From Macrolepiota albuminosa (taxonomy: Eukaryota; Basidiomycota; Agaricomycetes; Agaricales; Agaricaceae), in NCBI GenBank assembly GCA_027475525.1, contig JAMWFC010000073.1, positions 459,791-523,790 on the forward strand: a stretch of 64,000 nucleotides of DNA. The letters are read 5' to 3'. Below the pieces are notes generated by a model that searched no databases, was not told the DNA's origin, and saw only the letters and a list, made by a program, of their open reading frames with translations. The position numbers and the translations under genes are program-made. Below, one piece after another: positions 45,480 through 56,466 of the stretch; the first letter of the stretch is position 1; every line of letters starts with the position of its first letter.

Positions 45480-46720
45480 CCTAGTCAGTAACAAGCCTAG
45501 AGTCTAAAGCCAATAGCAGAAGATTTAAAGAAATGTAACTGTTGGTTATGAGATAGAACCTTCTTGTGTGGATCACACAGTGCTAAATCAGACCACTATA
45601 TCAGATTTGACTAGAACTAGAGTGAATACAAAATGTTGGCTTATGTAATACTCTATTGTCTGGTAACAGTGTCATTGATGAGTGTAACAAGTGTGACAAT
45701 CCATTACAAGAGTGACAACAGAGAAGGATGATCATGGAGAAAAATCTGAAAAGAGTCTTCTTAGTGATGAATGCTGCATGGGCTGACACAACAAAAGAAA
45801 TGTATGGCACTGACCTTCCTCTGTTCCACATGATTTGTGACTATAGAGGAGTGCCTGAAGAAGCAAGAGCACCTGTCACACACAGTCTCCTAGAAGCCTT
45901 TATAGCCATGTCAGCAGAGGCCTACTCAAAGTCATCAATTGAAAACTTCCTCACCAGTATCAGAGCATGGCACTTGCTACACAATGTGAAGTGGGATATT
46001 GACAGAGCTCAAATGCATGCATTGCTGAGAGCTGCCAAGAGGCTGGCTCTCATCTCATCTAAAAAGAAAAAGAGGCAGCCTTGTACCCTGGCTTTTTAAA
46101 GGCTATACTATACACTCACAGCTGAGAATTGGTTTGCCTGAAACACAACCATTGCATGCTGCCATATATGCCTGTGCAACAACATGTTTCTATGGTGCAG
46201 CCAGATTAGGAGAGTTCACAGTGCAAACACTGTCCTCCTTCAACTCCTCAATACATGTCAAGCCTAGTAATGTTTCATCCTCAGATTATGCAGGGTTGCT
46301 GATCACATTGTTCTTCTTACCAAGAACCAAATCAGTCATACATAGGGAGACAGTATCTTGTGCTGCTCAGAGCAATAAAACAGACCAACAATCCACTTTA
46401 GAGGCACATTTCAAGTTAAACACTTGCTGGCAGAGGGGTCAATGTTTGCATACAGGAACAGAAAAGGGAAAATGACCCCATTAACCAAGAAAAAGTTTTT
46501 GGAAATATTAATCAAAGCAGCCAGAGCTGCTAACCTCAAACTCCTGCAAGGGCATGGCATATGCATGGATGCAACACTCAAATACTTATTATGAGGAATA
46601 CATTTTGAGGCCATGAAGGCCATCAGCCACTGGTCCAGCAATGCAATCTGGTGAAGAAAGGAGCTACATTAAACATTCACGGGAATCACAAAAGCTATTT
46701 CACATGATGCATTATGGACT
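45480..46720 (+). pseudogene. Tyrosine recombinase, copy 2, dead
   Basis: Same family as 4292-6725. It keeps MNAAWADTTKEMYGTDLPLF, ENFLTSIRAWHLLHNVKW, SSKKKKRQPCTLAF, ATTCFYGAARLGEFTVQ, and near 46550 LLQGHGICMDATLKYLL followed by a stop, then FEAMKAISHWSSNA. The HxxR arginine is replaced by cysteine (TGC, consistent with CGC-to-TGC). Frameshifts lie near 46100 and 46470. The upstream part (45480-45727) reads only as fragments. It is cut off downstream by the solo LTR at 46722. Confidence 0.7.
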
Positions 46721-46721
46721 C

Positions 46722-47433
46722 TGTCATGACCAGTACCTCAGGCTCACTTCCCAACCCAATCCCAGGACTCCTGGCACACTCCAGACACCTGACCAGCACT
46801 GGCTTTCCCATGTGCTAGGACCACTTTTCACCCTGGTGCCCCCACCTTATTGTTCAACCACCCAATTGACGCTGGTGCCTGACACCACCCCCAATCAGCC
46901 TGGGAGGCACCACACCCATACCCAGACTATATGTCACACAGGACTACCCACATGGAATGCAGCCCCAGACCTCACCTGGTCAACCTGGAACTTATTCAAT
47001 GCAGGTATTTAACTCATAGCCAGTAGCTTGTCATGTTAGTCTTGATATTACCATAACTTCTGCTTCTATACTTGCCTGTCTATCTCATACAACTTGCTCA
47101 ATATATTTTCTTCTTTTCACAAGCCTTCTAATTCATTAAGTCTTACTTTGATCTTCTCCATTTCCTGGTCTCAGTCTTCCCTCTGATCTCCACACTGTCT
47201 CTCCACCCTACTTGACTCCGTCCCCTTTTGTCACATCTTGGAGTTAGCCTGGGATCCTGCCCCTTTGCTCCTTCAAACTCCAGTGTCCCACATACTTCCC
47301 AGAGCATCCTTGCACCTCACTCAAAACTCTGGAGCTTGCCACACTGTTGCCCAGAGACATTCCATAGACTTTGAGTCTGCCTAGTAAGGACCCGCTTGCT
47401 ATTGGAAGCCCCCATCATCAGTGGAATCTGACA
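46722..47433 (+). mobile_element. Solo LTR of the gypsy-1 family
   Basis: TGTCATGACCAGTACC to GGAATCTGACA, 712 bases. Flanks GACTC (46717-46721) and GACTT (47434-47438) differ by one C/T. Confidence 0.85.
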
Positions 47434-48408
47434 GACTTCTACTCTGAAGAGGGGAATTGCAGCTAACTTCCTTGCTAATTTACAGTAGTCTTACCTGATT
47501 ATCAATGATCATCAATAAATTTATACTAGCCCTGTAATAATAGTATACAATAATTAGCATGTATTTAGAGCACAAGCATGGTGAAGTCAAAGAAGAGAAA
47601 CTAAGTCATGCAAGTACTAACTATTTTTGTATACTGAGTTGAGCCTTACCTCAGAGAGCTTTTGGACATGTCTGAGGTGGGCAGTACATAACTATAGAAT
47701 ATATGTAGGATGGATGATAACAAGTAATGAAAATTGGGGATGTAGGATCAGAAGTGGAAAAAATAAAGAGAGCATACCACAAAGAAAAGACAGACATATT
47801 TTGAGGGTATGTTTGAAATCTTTGACCTGGTTTCACTTTGGGAAATCCTTGGGGTTTCTTGAGAAAAACCTGTTAGAAACATGTTATGTAATTTCTAAAT
47901 TATTTTTCTCAAGTATTACATAAAATCTATTTCGAAAAACAGAAAAAAAAGTTAAAGTTTCTCAATGATTTCTCTTGAGATAAAGGAAAAAAAAATTTTT
48001 AGATCATTCCTGAGATACAGATAAATAAAATTAATCATGTTTTTAGTGTATTTCTCAAGAAGAAAATAAAATAATGTTTACATTATTGTGTTTCTTTGTG
48101 AACACTTGTTGTGTTTCTTTCAAGTCTTTTCAAGGGAAAATTCTTTGTTTCTCTCACAAAAAACATATTAGAAAAACCTTAAATGTTTCTCAGGAAATAT
48201 AAATTAGATAATCTTTGAATATTTCTGTAGAAACACAGATTAGAAACACCTATCATATTGACAAGCATGTCACACATTGTATGATGTGCAACATGCTTGT
48301 CAATGCTGCTTATCGGATTCTTTGATGATCATACAATGTGATGCGCTCATCAAAATTTACATTTAAATCAAAAAAAAAGAACAAGTAAAACGACATAATA
48401 AAATACAC
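47434..48408. other. A/T-rich region without gene; hairpin at 48258-48303
   Basis: No supported protein. Degenerate TTTCTCAAGAAA-like phrases recur between 47850 and 48240. At 48258-48303 TTGACAAGCATGT pairs with ACATGCTTGTCAA, and the stem extends over CACA/TGTG. The origin is unknown. Confidence 0.5.
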
Positions 48409-49351
48409 TGTAGTACTTGGTTGCAAGTAGTACTGATAGTTCTGGGGCTTTCTTGAAGTCTTAGAAAGTGACCTCTAATCCACACTGGTGCTTGATGATA
48501 AGGCTGATGTATTGGGTGCTTCACAGAATATCAAATATGCTGATAGGCAGAAGAAGGTTCTCAATAAACTCCAGCCTAAGTAGTTCACTCCCTGGGAACC
48601 ACTGAGCCTTTGTCTACCAATAGACTTCCAATAAGAGGTGTTCAATAAACTCTAGCCTAAGTAATCCACTCCCTGGGAACCACCAAGCCTTTGCCTATAA
48701 ATTGCCTGTCTATTCTCTACTAAACTTGGGCTATTTATACTGTTTTTCTGGTGCACAGACCACTATTTATACCTGACTCTTTGTTGTAAACTCCTCAGCC
48801 TTCAGAACATATTTGATAGTCCAATTTCCATTTTTGGAGGCCTCTTTCGGTGCCACCAGCTCCACCATTCAACTTCTTGTTCCACCATTCCTCCAGATGT
48901 TTCTGATTGCCACTTCCCCATTTGCTTCAGCTCCATTTAGCACGATCCCATTCATAGATCCTTCTTTCTCCTTTTAGCTCTTCCCTGCATTCCAGGCTTC
49001 TTTTGACATCTCTCCATGCTTCTTTCCCTTTCCCCTTTGAGTCATGTCAAATTGGGCATTGTCAGATCTGATCTTGATCTAGATCATCACAAATTAATCC
49101 CACTTTGTCACTTCTGCCAGCTCCCATGCTTCCCCTCTCCATTATAGTGGTTGGACTATTATTGAGTTGATAGCTTGCGCTGGTCCCTCCCCTTTGTTCT
49201 GTACTGTCTGTGTATTTATTAGGGTGTTTTTGGAGATATAATTTGTTGAGACTATTACCAGGAGGCTTACAGTTTTCAGCCTTATAATTAAATGTTTATT
49301 TTGACTTCTGGTGCATGTTGTGTCCCTGACTGCTGGTACAGCGTCATATCA
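48409..49351 (+). mobile_element. Solo LTR, family A
   Basis: TGTAGTACTTGG to GTCATATCA, 943 bases, flanks ACAC (48405-48408) and ACAT (49352-49355). Confidence 0.85.
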
Positions 49352-49401
49352 ACATGAAATAAGATTGTACATATGTAATGTAGAAAAAAAAAATAAGGCA
49401 T

Positions 49402-50085
49402 TTAGTCAGAAAAAAATAAACGGCGAATGAAAGTAAATACAATTGCTAGTGGGAAAATGATGATAAAGAGAATCACAACGTAGGGTTGCAAAGAAATGAT
49501 GATAGACAGAATGGCAATGCATCCAGAGCAAAAGGCCAAGGTCATAGACATAGCTATGAATAAGATGATGATTTTTGAGACTTCAGAGACCTTGTTGAGT
49601 AAGGAACTCAAGGACAAGGATTCTGGAATGAAAGTGTGAAACTCACATTGAAGATGTACATTATGATGTAGACAAATGCCAAAATCGCCGAAATAACCAT
49701 TGAAACAATGCATAACTGGACTGTATACCTGGCAAACCTGCTGGGAACAAAATTGTCCTGAGGTATTGCCAGGGCACCTATGATTGGGCTACAAAATGTT
49801 GCGTAAACGTTGGCAATAAATTTGACAAAGATAAAACCAATTCTCCCAATGAGAATGCCTATAACATTGCAAGGAGAACAGGACTAGGACAAATTTACAA
49901 GAAACCCCACATACCAGAAGCAGGGTTTGAAAGGAATAAGGCTGTAGGTCATTCATTGTCATAGGGTGTGCCTCAGCAGGAAAGACTTTGGATAGAACAG
50001 AGCCTATGGACATGTAGGACATGAATTGTTGTAAGGTGATGGTGGTGGTCAAGTAAAGAGAGAAATGGGGGATGTTCTCATGAGG
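49402..50085 (-). pseudogene. Remnant of a multi-span membrane protein
   Basis: Minus strand. The upstream piece (50085-49789) reads TITLQQFMSYMSIGSVLSKV and continues hydrophobic. The downstream piece (49713-49402) has FIPESLSLSSLLNKVSEVSK, then two or three long hydrophobic runs (IIILFIAMSMTLAF, IAILSIIISLQPYVVILFII) ending TFIRRLFF. Spacing and the final basic end resemble DUF6534-type proteins, but the match is loose. The pieces are in different frames, probably with introns. Not recognisable beyond 'membrane protein'. Confidence 0.4.
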
Positions 50086-50143
50086 CTGAGCTTATAAAAG
50101 AAAAATCCAGGAATATTCTCATGCTTTAAGGTGTCTGCATTGC

Positions 50144-51003
50144 CCTTCCTCCTCCCTTCCTTCCTGCCAGCTTGTCAATGGCCAGGACCCCCAGAGAGTG
50201 TCCAAATGCCCTCTCTCAGTGTCAACACACCAGAACAAAGTGTTGTTTATGCTTTGTTCAGTGTCGATCATGCTTGAGACTGCTCTTTACCTACTCCTTC
50301 CTCCTCCCCTCCTTCCTGCCAGCTTGTGGCCACTCAGGACTCCCAGAGAGTGCCCAAATGTCCTCTCTCAGCATCCACACACCCACACAAAGCATTGTTG
50401 GCACTTTGTTTGGCATCATTTGTGCTGGGGGCTGTCTTAGCCACCCCTTCCTCCTCCCTTCCTTCCTGCCAGCTTGTGGCTGCTCAGGACCCCCAGAGAG
50501 CACCCAAATGCCCTCTCTCAGCATCCACACATCCAAACAAAGCATCATTGGCACTTTGTTTGGTGTTATTTGTGCTAGGGGCTGCCCTTTACCTACTGTC
50601 AGGAACTGACTTAATAATGTAAATCAGAGAAAACCAACAGCAACGAAGTTAGAGTTAGCTATTGAATACATGGGCTTTTATACTTTCCTTTCTACTAATC
50701 ATATGCTAAGTCCAATTGTCCTTGTGATAACCATAGGAGTCCGAATGGTAATGTGATAATCGATAAAGAGTAGTTTACAGGAGAAACATCGTCACTTGCA
50801 TCGTCACTTGTGGATACTTGTAAAACTGGAACTACAAAGAATAGAAGTTGTAAAACCGGAACTTCAAGGAATAAAAGAGTTTGGAAAATAGATAAAATAA
50901 ATAAATAAATATATCAGAAAATATCTAATCATGACACCTACCCCTTCCTTCCCTCCTGCCAACTCCTCAATGGCCAGGACCCCCAAAGAGCGCCCGAATG
51001 CCC
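50144..51003 (+). repeat. About 150-bp tandem repeat, three copies plus a fragment
   Basis: Units start CCTTCCTCCTCCC at 50144, 50296 and 50446. Each has CTTCCTGCCAGCT, CAGGACCCCCAGAGAG and a TTTGTT-rich tail. A fourth, partial unit follows at 50942-51003. The solo LTR 50597-50936 separates units three and four. Confidence 0.85.
50597..50936 (+). mobile_element. Small solo LTR (340 bp)
   Basis: TGTCAGGAAC to CTAATCATGACA, flanked by the perfect 5-bp repeat CCTAC (50592-50596 and 50937-50941). Orientation is arbitrary because no internal part is present. A short LTR of this size fits a Ty1/copia-like element, but the family is not determinable here. Confidence 0.8.
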
Positions 51004-51004
51004 T

Positions 51005-51240
51005 CTTGTCACGTTTGATGGTGTGCTCATTGCTACTGGCGGGCTGGACACCATGATTTGGATGGTCATATCATCTGAGCTTGATGCGGTAGCTTTTGCA
51101 GCGCCCTCCTCCGAGGCTGGAACTTTCTCTTCTGTGTCAGGTTTGCCATACGCCTTGCGCTCCGCTCTCTCCTTTGCATCTTACTCTTTGTCGAGTCTGT
51201 CAAGGCCTTTTCCTCCAAATCCAGAACCCATGGCTTGAGC
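51005..51240 (-). pseudogene. Charged protein fragment, unrecognised
   Basis: Minus-strand frame with one stop: [19 protein letters not shown], stop, DAKERAERKAYGKPD, then SEEGAAKATASSSDD. The low stop count, Lys/Glu-rich helix and Gly motif suggest former coding sequence. It lies on the same strand as the PRP5 fragment. I cannot name the gene. Confidence 0.35.
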
Positions 51241-51289
51241 CTTGCCTGATTTGACTTTGTTGAGGAAACTTAAACAGAACACGTTATTT

Positions 51290-51775
51290 CTATAAGTGTT
51301 TAAGGATTGCAGAGAAAAGCTGAGAGCCCAAATAACCATGAAACATCAGCCTCATGGTCATCTCGGGCATAGAGCTACCCTTGCTAACATCCAGCTCCAC
51401 CAACGATGGGACCTCTCCAATTATACTCTCAATATTGTCCTCGCTAATGTGGGCAGGAGTTGAGACAGAGAGAAGCGGCACAGTGTTTTCAGCTATGAGC
51501 TGCATGAATTGCATGTGAGACCAATGTCTGTTGTTCCTTGGATCGCCATCTGTTATGATGCTGAAGTGCTCAAGGGAAGTAAAATGGATTTGTAACACAG
51601 CAAGGTACTTGGCGTAGTTGAAGTTCTTAGGATTATACAACGTCAAGTACTTGACACTCCAAAGATAAATATGTTTGTGCTGAGCAGGAGGGTGAAATTG
51701 AGGAGAGTTAGATATGAGAAATTGAAAATGGTTCAAATGGGTCGGCATCTCCTCAGGGACTTTGGTGATACTCAT
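51290..51775 (-). CDS. Hypothetical 161-aa fragment, F-box/LRR-like
   Basis: Open frame starting [20 protein letters not shown]. Repeating hydrophobic strands ([40 protein letters not shown]) resemble the leucine-rich part of basidiomycete F-box-type proteins. No F-box is seen, so it is a fragment or unrelated. It lies on the same strand as the adjacent helicase fragment. Confidence in any function is low. Confidence 0.35.
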   Translation of the reverse strand: MSITKVPEEMPTHLNHFQFLISNSPQFHPPAQHKHIYLWSVKYLTLYNPKNFNYAKYLAVLQIHFTSLEHFSIITDGDPRNNRHWSHMQFMQLIAENTVPLLSVSTPAHISEDNIESIIGEVPSLVELDVSKGSSMPEMTMRLMFHGYLGSQLFSAILKHL

Positions 51776-51859
51776 TTTTGAAGTCTACTGCACCGGATGA
51801 GATACAATGTTGATATGACAATATGGATGAGATTGAGTTCCTCGATTCACGACCACAGA

Positions 51860-52627
<768 letters not shown>

Positions 52628-52929
52628 TTAACTGACATGCACCTTTGTTGAATGAACAAGTTGGGAGCAATTCAATTTGTTTGAATGCAGGCAGGTAGCG
52701 AGCCGATGTGAGACAACGAGACAAGCAACTCCAGCTCCACAGATGTTCCTCTGCCCACAGCACAAAGATAGTGATTGCCTCAGATACACAAAGCTACAAG
52801 GCATTAACTAGATTGTATACAAAGCTTGTGCCACTTGTCAAGGTAAAAACTAAGTTTGTGATAAATACACTCCTTAAAAAACAGAAATGCTTGAGACACT
52901 TATGCACCTCATTGACACAACTGCAATAT

Positions 52930-55262
52930 ATTCATCCCATTCCATTCACACACAATGTGCTTCAATATCAGAAACCATTGCAGCCTTGAGTTGCATATCC
53001 ATACGGACACTCCACACACTTGCTCCAAGCTCAGGCCATGCTGCATATGAATCATGGACAATATCCAAAGGCAGATGATGCAGTCCGACAATCCAAGTTC
53101 CTTGCATTTGCAGCTTGACCTGGCCTTCAGAAGTGATAGTCAAGCCTGTCTCTGGAAACTCAATTATCTGCTCGATGATGAACGGAGCTGGAATACTCTG
53201 TAAATTACAGAGCTGTTGCCACAATGTCTTGATTCCGTCATGTATGAAAGACCTATATGGTGAACATGAGATCGCATGAGCATGTGGGATGGAACAACAT
53301 GATCTGGTTGAGCCCTTCTGAAGGCATCTGCGAAACAAGGGAGGAGGGCAACAAGTTTACCTTTGACTTCTGATGAGGATTCATTGAAAGTCTCCTGCTC
53401 ATCTGAATCAAAAAACGTTGTTGCTTCACCTTGTTTGACCATGAGAACACCATGGGTTTGGGGTCAAACAAGAGTCTCAAATGATGGTAGGCAATTTTTC
53501 ACAACCTCTGGGCAGCTTTGCTTGAAAAGGAAACCTCTTAAATTGGAAAATTTGTGCCAGGATTGTAACATGGTCTCCTTATACTCATCTGATCTCTTGG
53601 TCAATGTACATACTGACAACCAAGAGAGTTGGGAAAAAGCTCACACTTCTTGTAATTTGTCAACAAATGCTGCAATTGACTGATTGTGTGCTCGAATAGG
53701 AAGACCCACCAGCCATGAACAGGACCAAAGAGTTTGATGAACTCTGGAATGTGAAATGCAACATGATGGTTGGGAAGGCAGTCATAGAGTGGAAACAGTC
53801 GCTGTAGCCCTTTTTGATATTCCATCATAAACTTGAGATAGTAGGTGCAGTGCTCATTGCTAGTGACTTGAGAGGTGGCAAGCAAAACTACTGACATAAG
53901 TGACATGGTAAGTTGCAGAAAGTCTAATCAGTCTTGTTCAAGGTGCTTGGACCAGAGACATATCAACAACACTGGTAAATTCAAACAGCCTAAAGTTCGC
54001 CACTCATCTGCTTTGAGCTTCAATCTGGAGGAAAGAGGGACCAAAGGCATCCATCAAGGCTTTACAACAAATTCTAGATCATCCACAATCATCTTCATCT
54101 GTGAAAACACTCCCAGGTTGCCAAATCTCGTCATCTGCAGCTTGTTTTGATTGCTATTTAAGCTAATTAGCTGTGCAAATAAATGAATAAATTGAGCTGT
54201 CCTACCCAGGTGACAATAGTTTGGGCATAATACTCTCTGGTAAATCTTGTAGGATGAGAAAATGTTTCATAGCCATCTAATCCTTTTGCAACACACCACA
54301 AAGCTGCCAAACTGGCTTTGGACCATTTTTAACTGCGTCTTCATATTCTTGTCCTGGTTCACTAAATTGCATTGGCTGTGATAACTATTTAAGAAGCACA
54401 TGGATATCCTTGGTGCATGATTGTTCTCCGGTTGGGGATTGTCTGCTGAAAAATGTATCTTGACAATAAGACCTTTTGTAGGCTTTCCCCTTGCTTGACC
54501 TTTCTTTGTCTTTTCCTTGTTGTAGCCAAGGATGCTGCAGAAATGCTCCTTAATCAGGCCAAGAAACAGATTGTGCATGACATCAATGACAAGGAATGAT
54601 AATGGTTTGTAATATGGTAGCCTGAGAAGCTCAGTCCATCAAACACCTGAATTGTTGACAATATTTTGAGCATCTTCTGGAGAGGAAGCGTTGAGGTACT
54701 TCTCCATCTGCTCCCTGGACTCTGCATTGGTGCACAGTACCCAGAAATTATAATTGTAATCATTGTATCCATGAAGTGATCTGGAACATTCACACCAAGA
54801 ACAAAACCTTTCATGACTTATTGCAGTAAAGTCTCCCACTTTTCATGCCATCATCAAGTCACAAATCACAAGAATGATAGCACAGTATATGACATGCCCA
54901 TAAAAATACTTGGCAGTCTGGTTGAAGAAAATGCCTATCCAAAGTTTGAGGAAAGTATTTACAATGAGTTTCAAATAAGAATTTAAACCATCCACTTCCA
55001 CAGGGGGTTCACATGGGCTAGGAATTAGCTGCACAAACAAATTTTCTGGTCTGTGCCATTCTTCAATCAGCACATTTAAGCATGCAAGAGAGATTATGCT
55101 TACAGATATTTTCTTTTTGGCTTGCTTATTGCTCAGGGGATTGAAAAAATCAACACCCAGTGAGAACAGATAACAACCAGCACTGTCACTACCACACACA
55201 CTAAAATGAGTTATACCATCAGGACCATTCAAGTCCTGGATGGCAGAATCTTGGAAGATATC
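52930..55262 (-). pseudogene. CACTA/EnSpm-type (Tnp2-like) transposase, partial and dead
   Basis: Minus-strand frames in order: GSDSAGCYLFSLGVDFFNP, NKQAKKKISVSIISLACLNV, PCEPPVEVDGLNSYLKLIV, TAKYFYGHVIYCAIILVICD (55232-54843). Then HERFCSWCECSR, FWVLCTN (54839-54640), MHNLFLGLIKEHFCSILGYN (54578), and a helical middle. Next CLPNHHVAFHIPEFIKLFGP, VHGWWVFLFEHTISQLQ (53906-53600), and a C-terminal domain ending YAAWPELGASVWSVRMD. These are landmarks of the agaric Tnp2-like family. The N-terminal part, with the first catalytic aspartate, is missing because the frame abuts KDZ2 at about 55262. Stops and frameshifts separate the pieces. I could not find terminal inverted repeats. Confidence 0.75.
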
Positions 55263-56457
55263 AGTTCTTCCATCTCCTTTTCCACAGGAATGAACAAAGG
55301 CAGCAAATATTCGTCTTCTGTCTCCTCTTCCACAGAAATGAACAAAGGTGGCAAAGATTTGTCTTTCATCTCCTCTTCCACAGGAATGAACAAAAGTGGT
55401 AAAGATTCATTTTCCGTCTCCTCTTCTGCAGGAATGAACAAAGGCAGCAAATATTTGTCTTCCATCTCCTCTTCTGCAGGAATGAACAAAGGCGGCAAAG
55501 ATTTGTCTTCTATCTCATCATCTACTACAATAAACAAAGGAGGGATACCCTTTAAGTCAGGGTCACTAATGGATGGATTAGGGGTATCCACCTGGTCATC
55601 GTCAGTTCCTCCAGCTCCATGAATGTCCAGCGGATATGAGCTGCTAGGGCAGAAGGAAGTTGGGATGCTGGTTGAACCACAACACGAGAGTTTTCCATTG
55701 TAGAGCTATACACCAGTCCAGGTTTACTCTGACTGTAGAGGTGGTGGAATGGATGTTGTGTGTTTGAGGGTTCAATATGCGTCAAGGATGGCCATTGAGG
55801 AGAGTTGATATTAGGGAGAGTGGTAAGATGGGCCATGGAGAGGCAGTCTTGAGGATCAGGCTGCTCACCATCAATACTGTTGGTATGGGACTTGATGCCT
55901 GTTAATTGGCCTGTCTGAGCAGGATCCATGGACCTGGCAACAGAACTGACAATGGAAGCAGCAACAGACTTGCTGCCAGCAAATAGGCGGATCATATTGT
56001 TGGCCGTTGGGACATGTTCCATCCTATCCAGCAACCACCACTTGTCTAGGGCTAGAAGCGTCTGCTGGTGGCCCCTGGCAGATCTGCTACCTGCAAATAT
56101 ATGGAGCAAATTGTCTGGTGCTGGGATGGACACCAATCCATTGGATAGCAATGTCATGGGTGGCCAGCAGTTGCATGCCAAGAAGCTTTTAAGAGAGTGG
56201 AAGCCTTGCTGATGTACGAGAAGGCAATTCTCCAATGTTTCATTGCTTAAGACCTGAACATCCTCTCAGCCAATGTGGTTCCACCAATCACAGCCATACA
56301 GATTCCTGATAAGACCTTGACAGCCATCAACAAACTCCAGGATCTCTGTGGGCAAAGTTTGCTGATTTTGGAGAGGGAAAAATTGGCTCATGCTTTTGAT
56401 AATGTCTGGGACATTGCAGACCACATTATTCAGTGATGCAGCCCCCAAATATGACAA
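55240..56457 (-). pseudogene. LPPLF-repeat protein gene, copy 2, truncated at both ends
   Basis: From SYLGAASLNNVVCNVPDIIK (56457) to PVEKEMEEL (about 55262). Exon 1 is deleted. A stop follows NHIG (CGA to TGA) and a frameshift separates 55552-55620 from the repeat part. Six repeat units of about 16 residues remain (VVDDEIEDK, PAEEEMEDK, PAEEETENE, PVEEEMKDK, SVEEETEDE, PVEKEMEE), differing from KDZ1 in number and sequence. The rest is replaced by the CACTA-type transposase. Confidence 0.7.
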
Positions 56458-56466
56458 TACAAAGTT

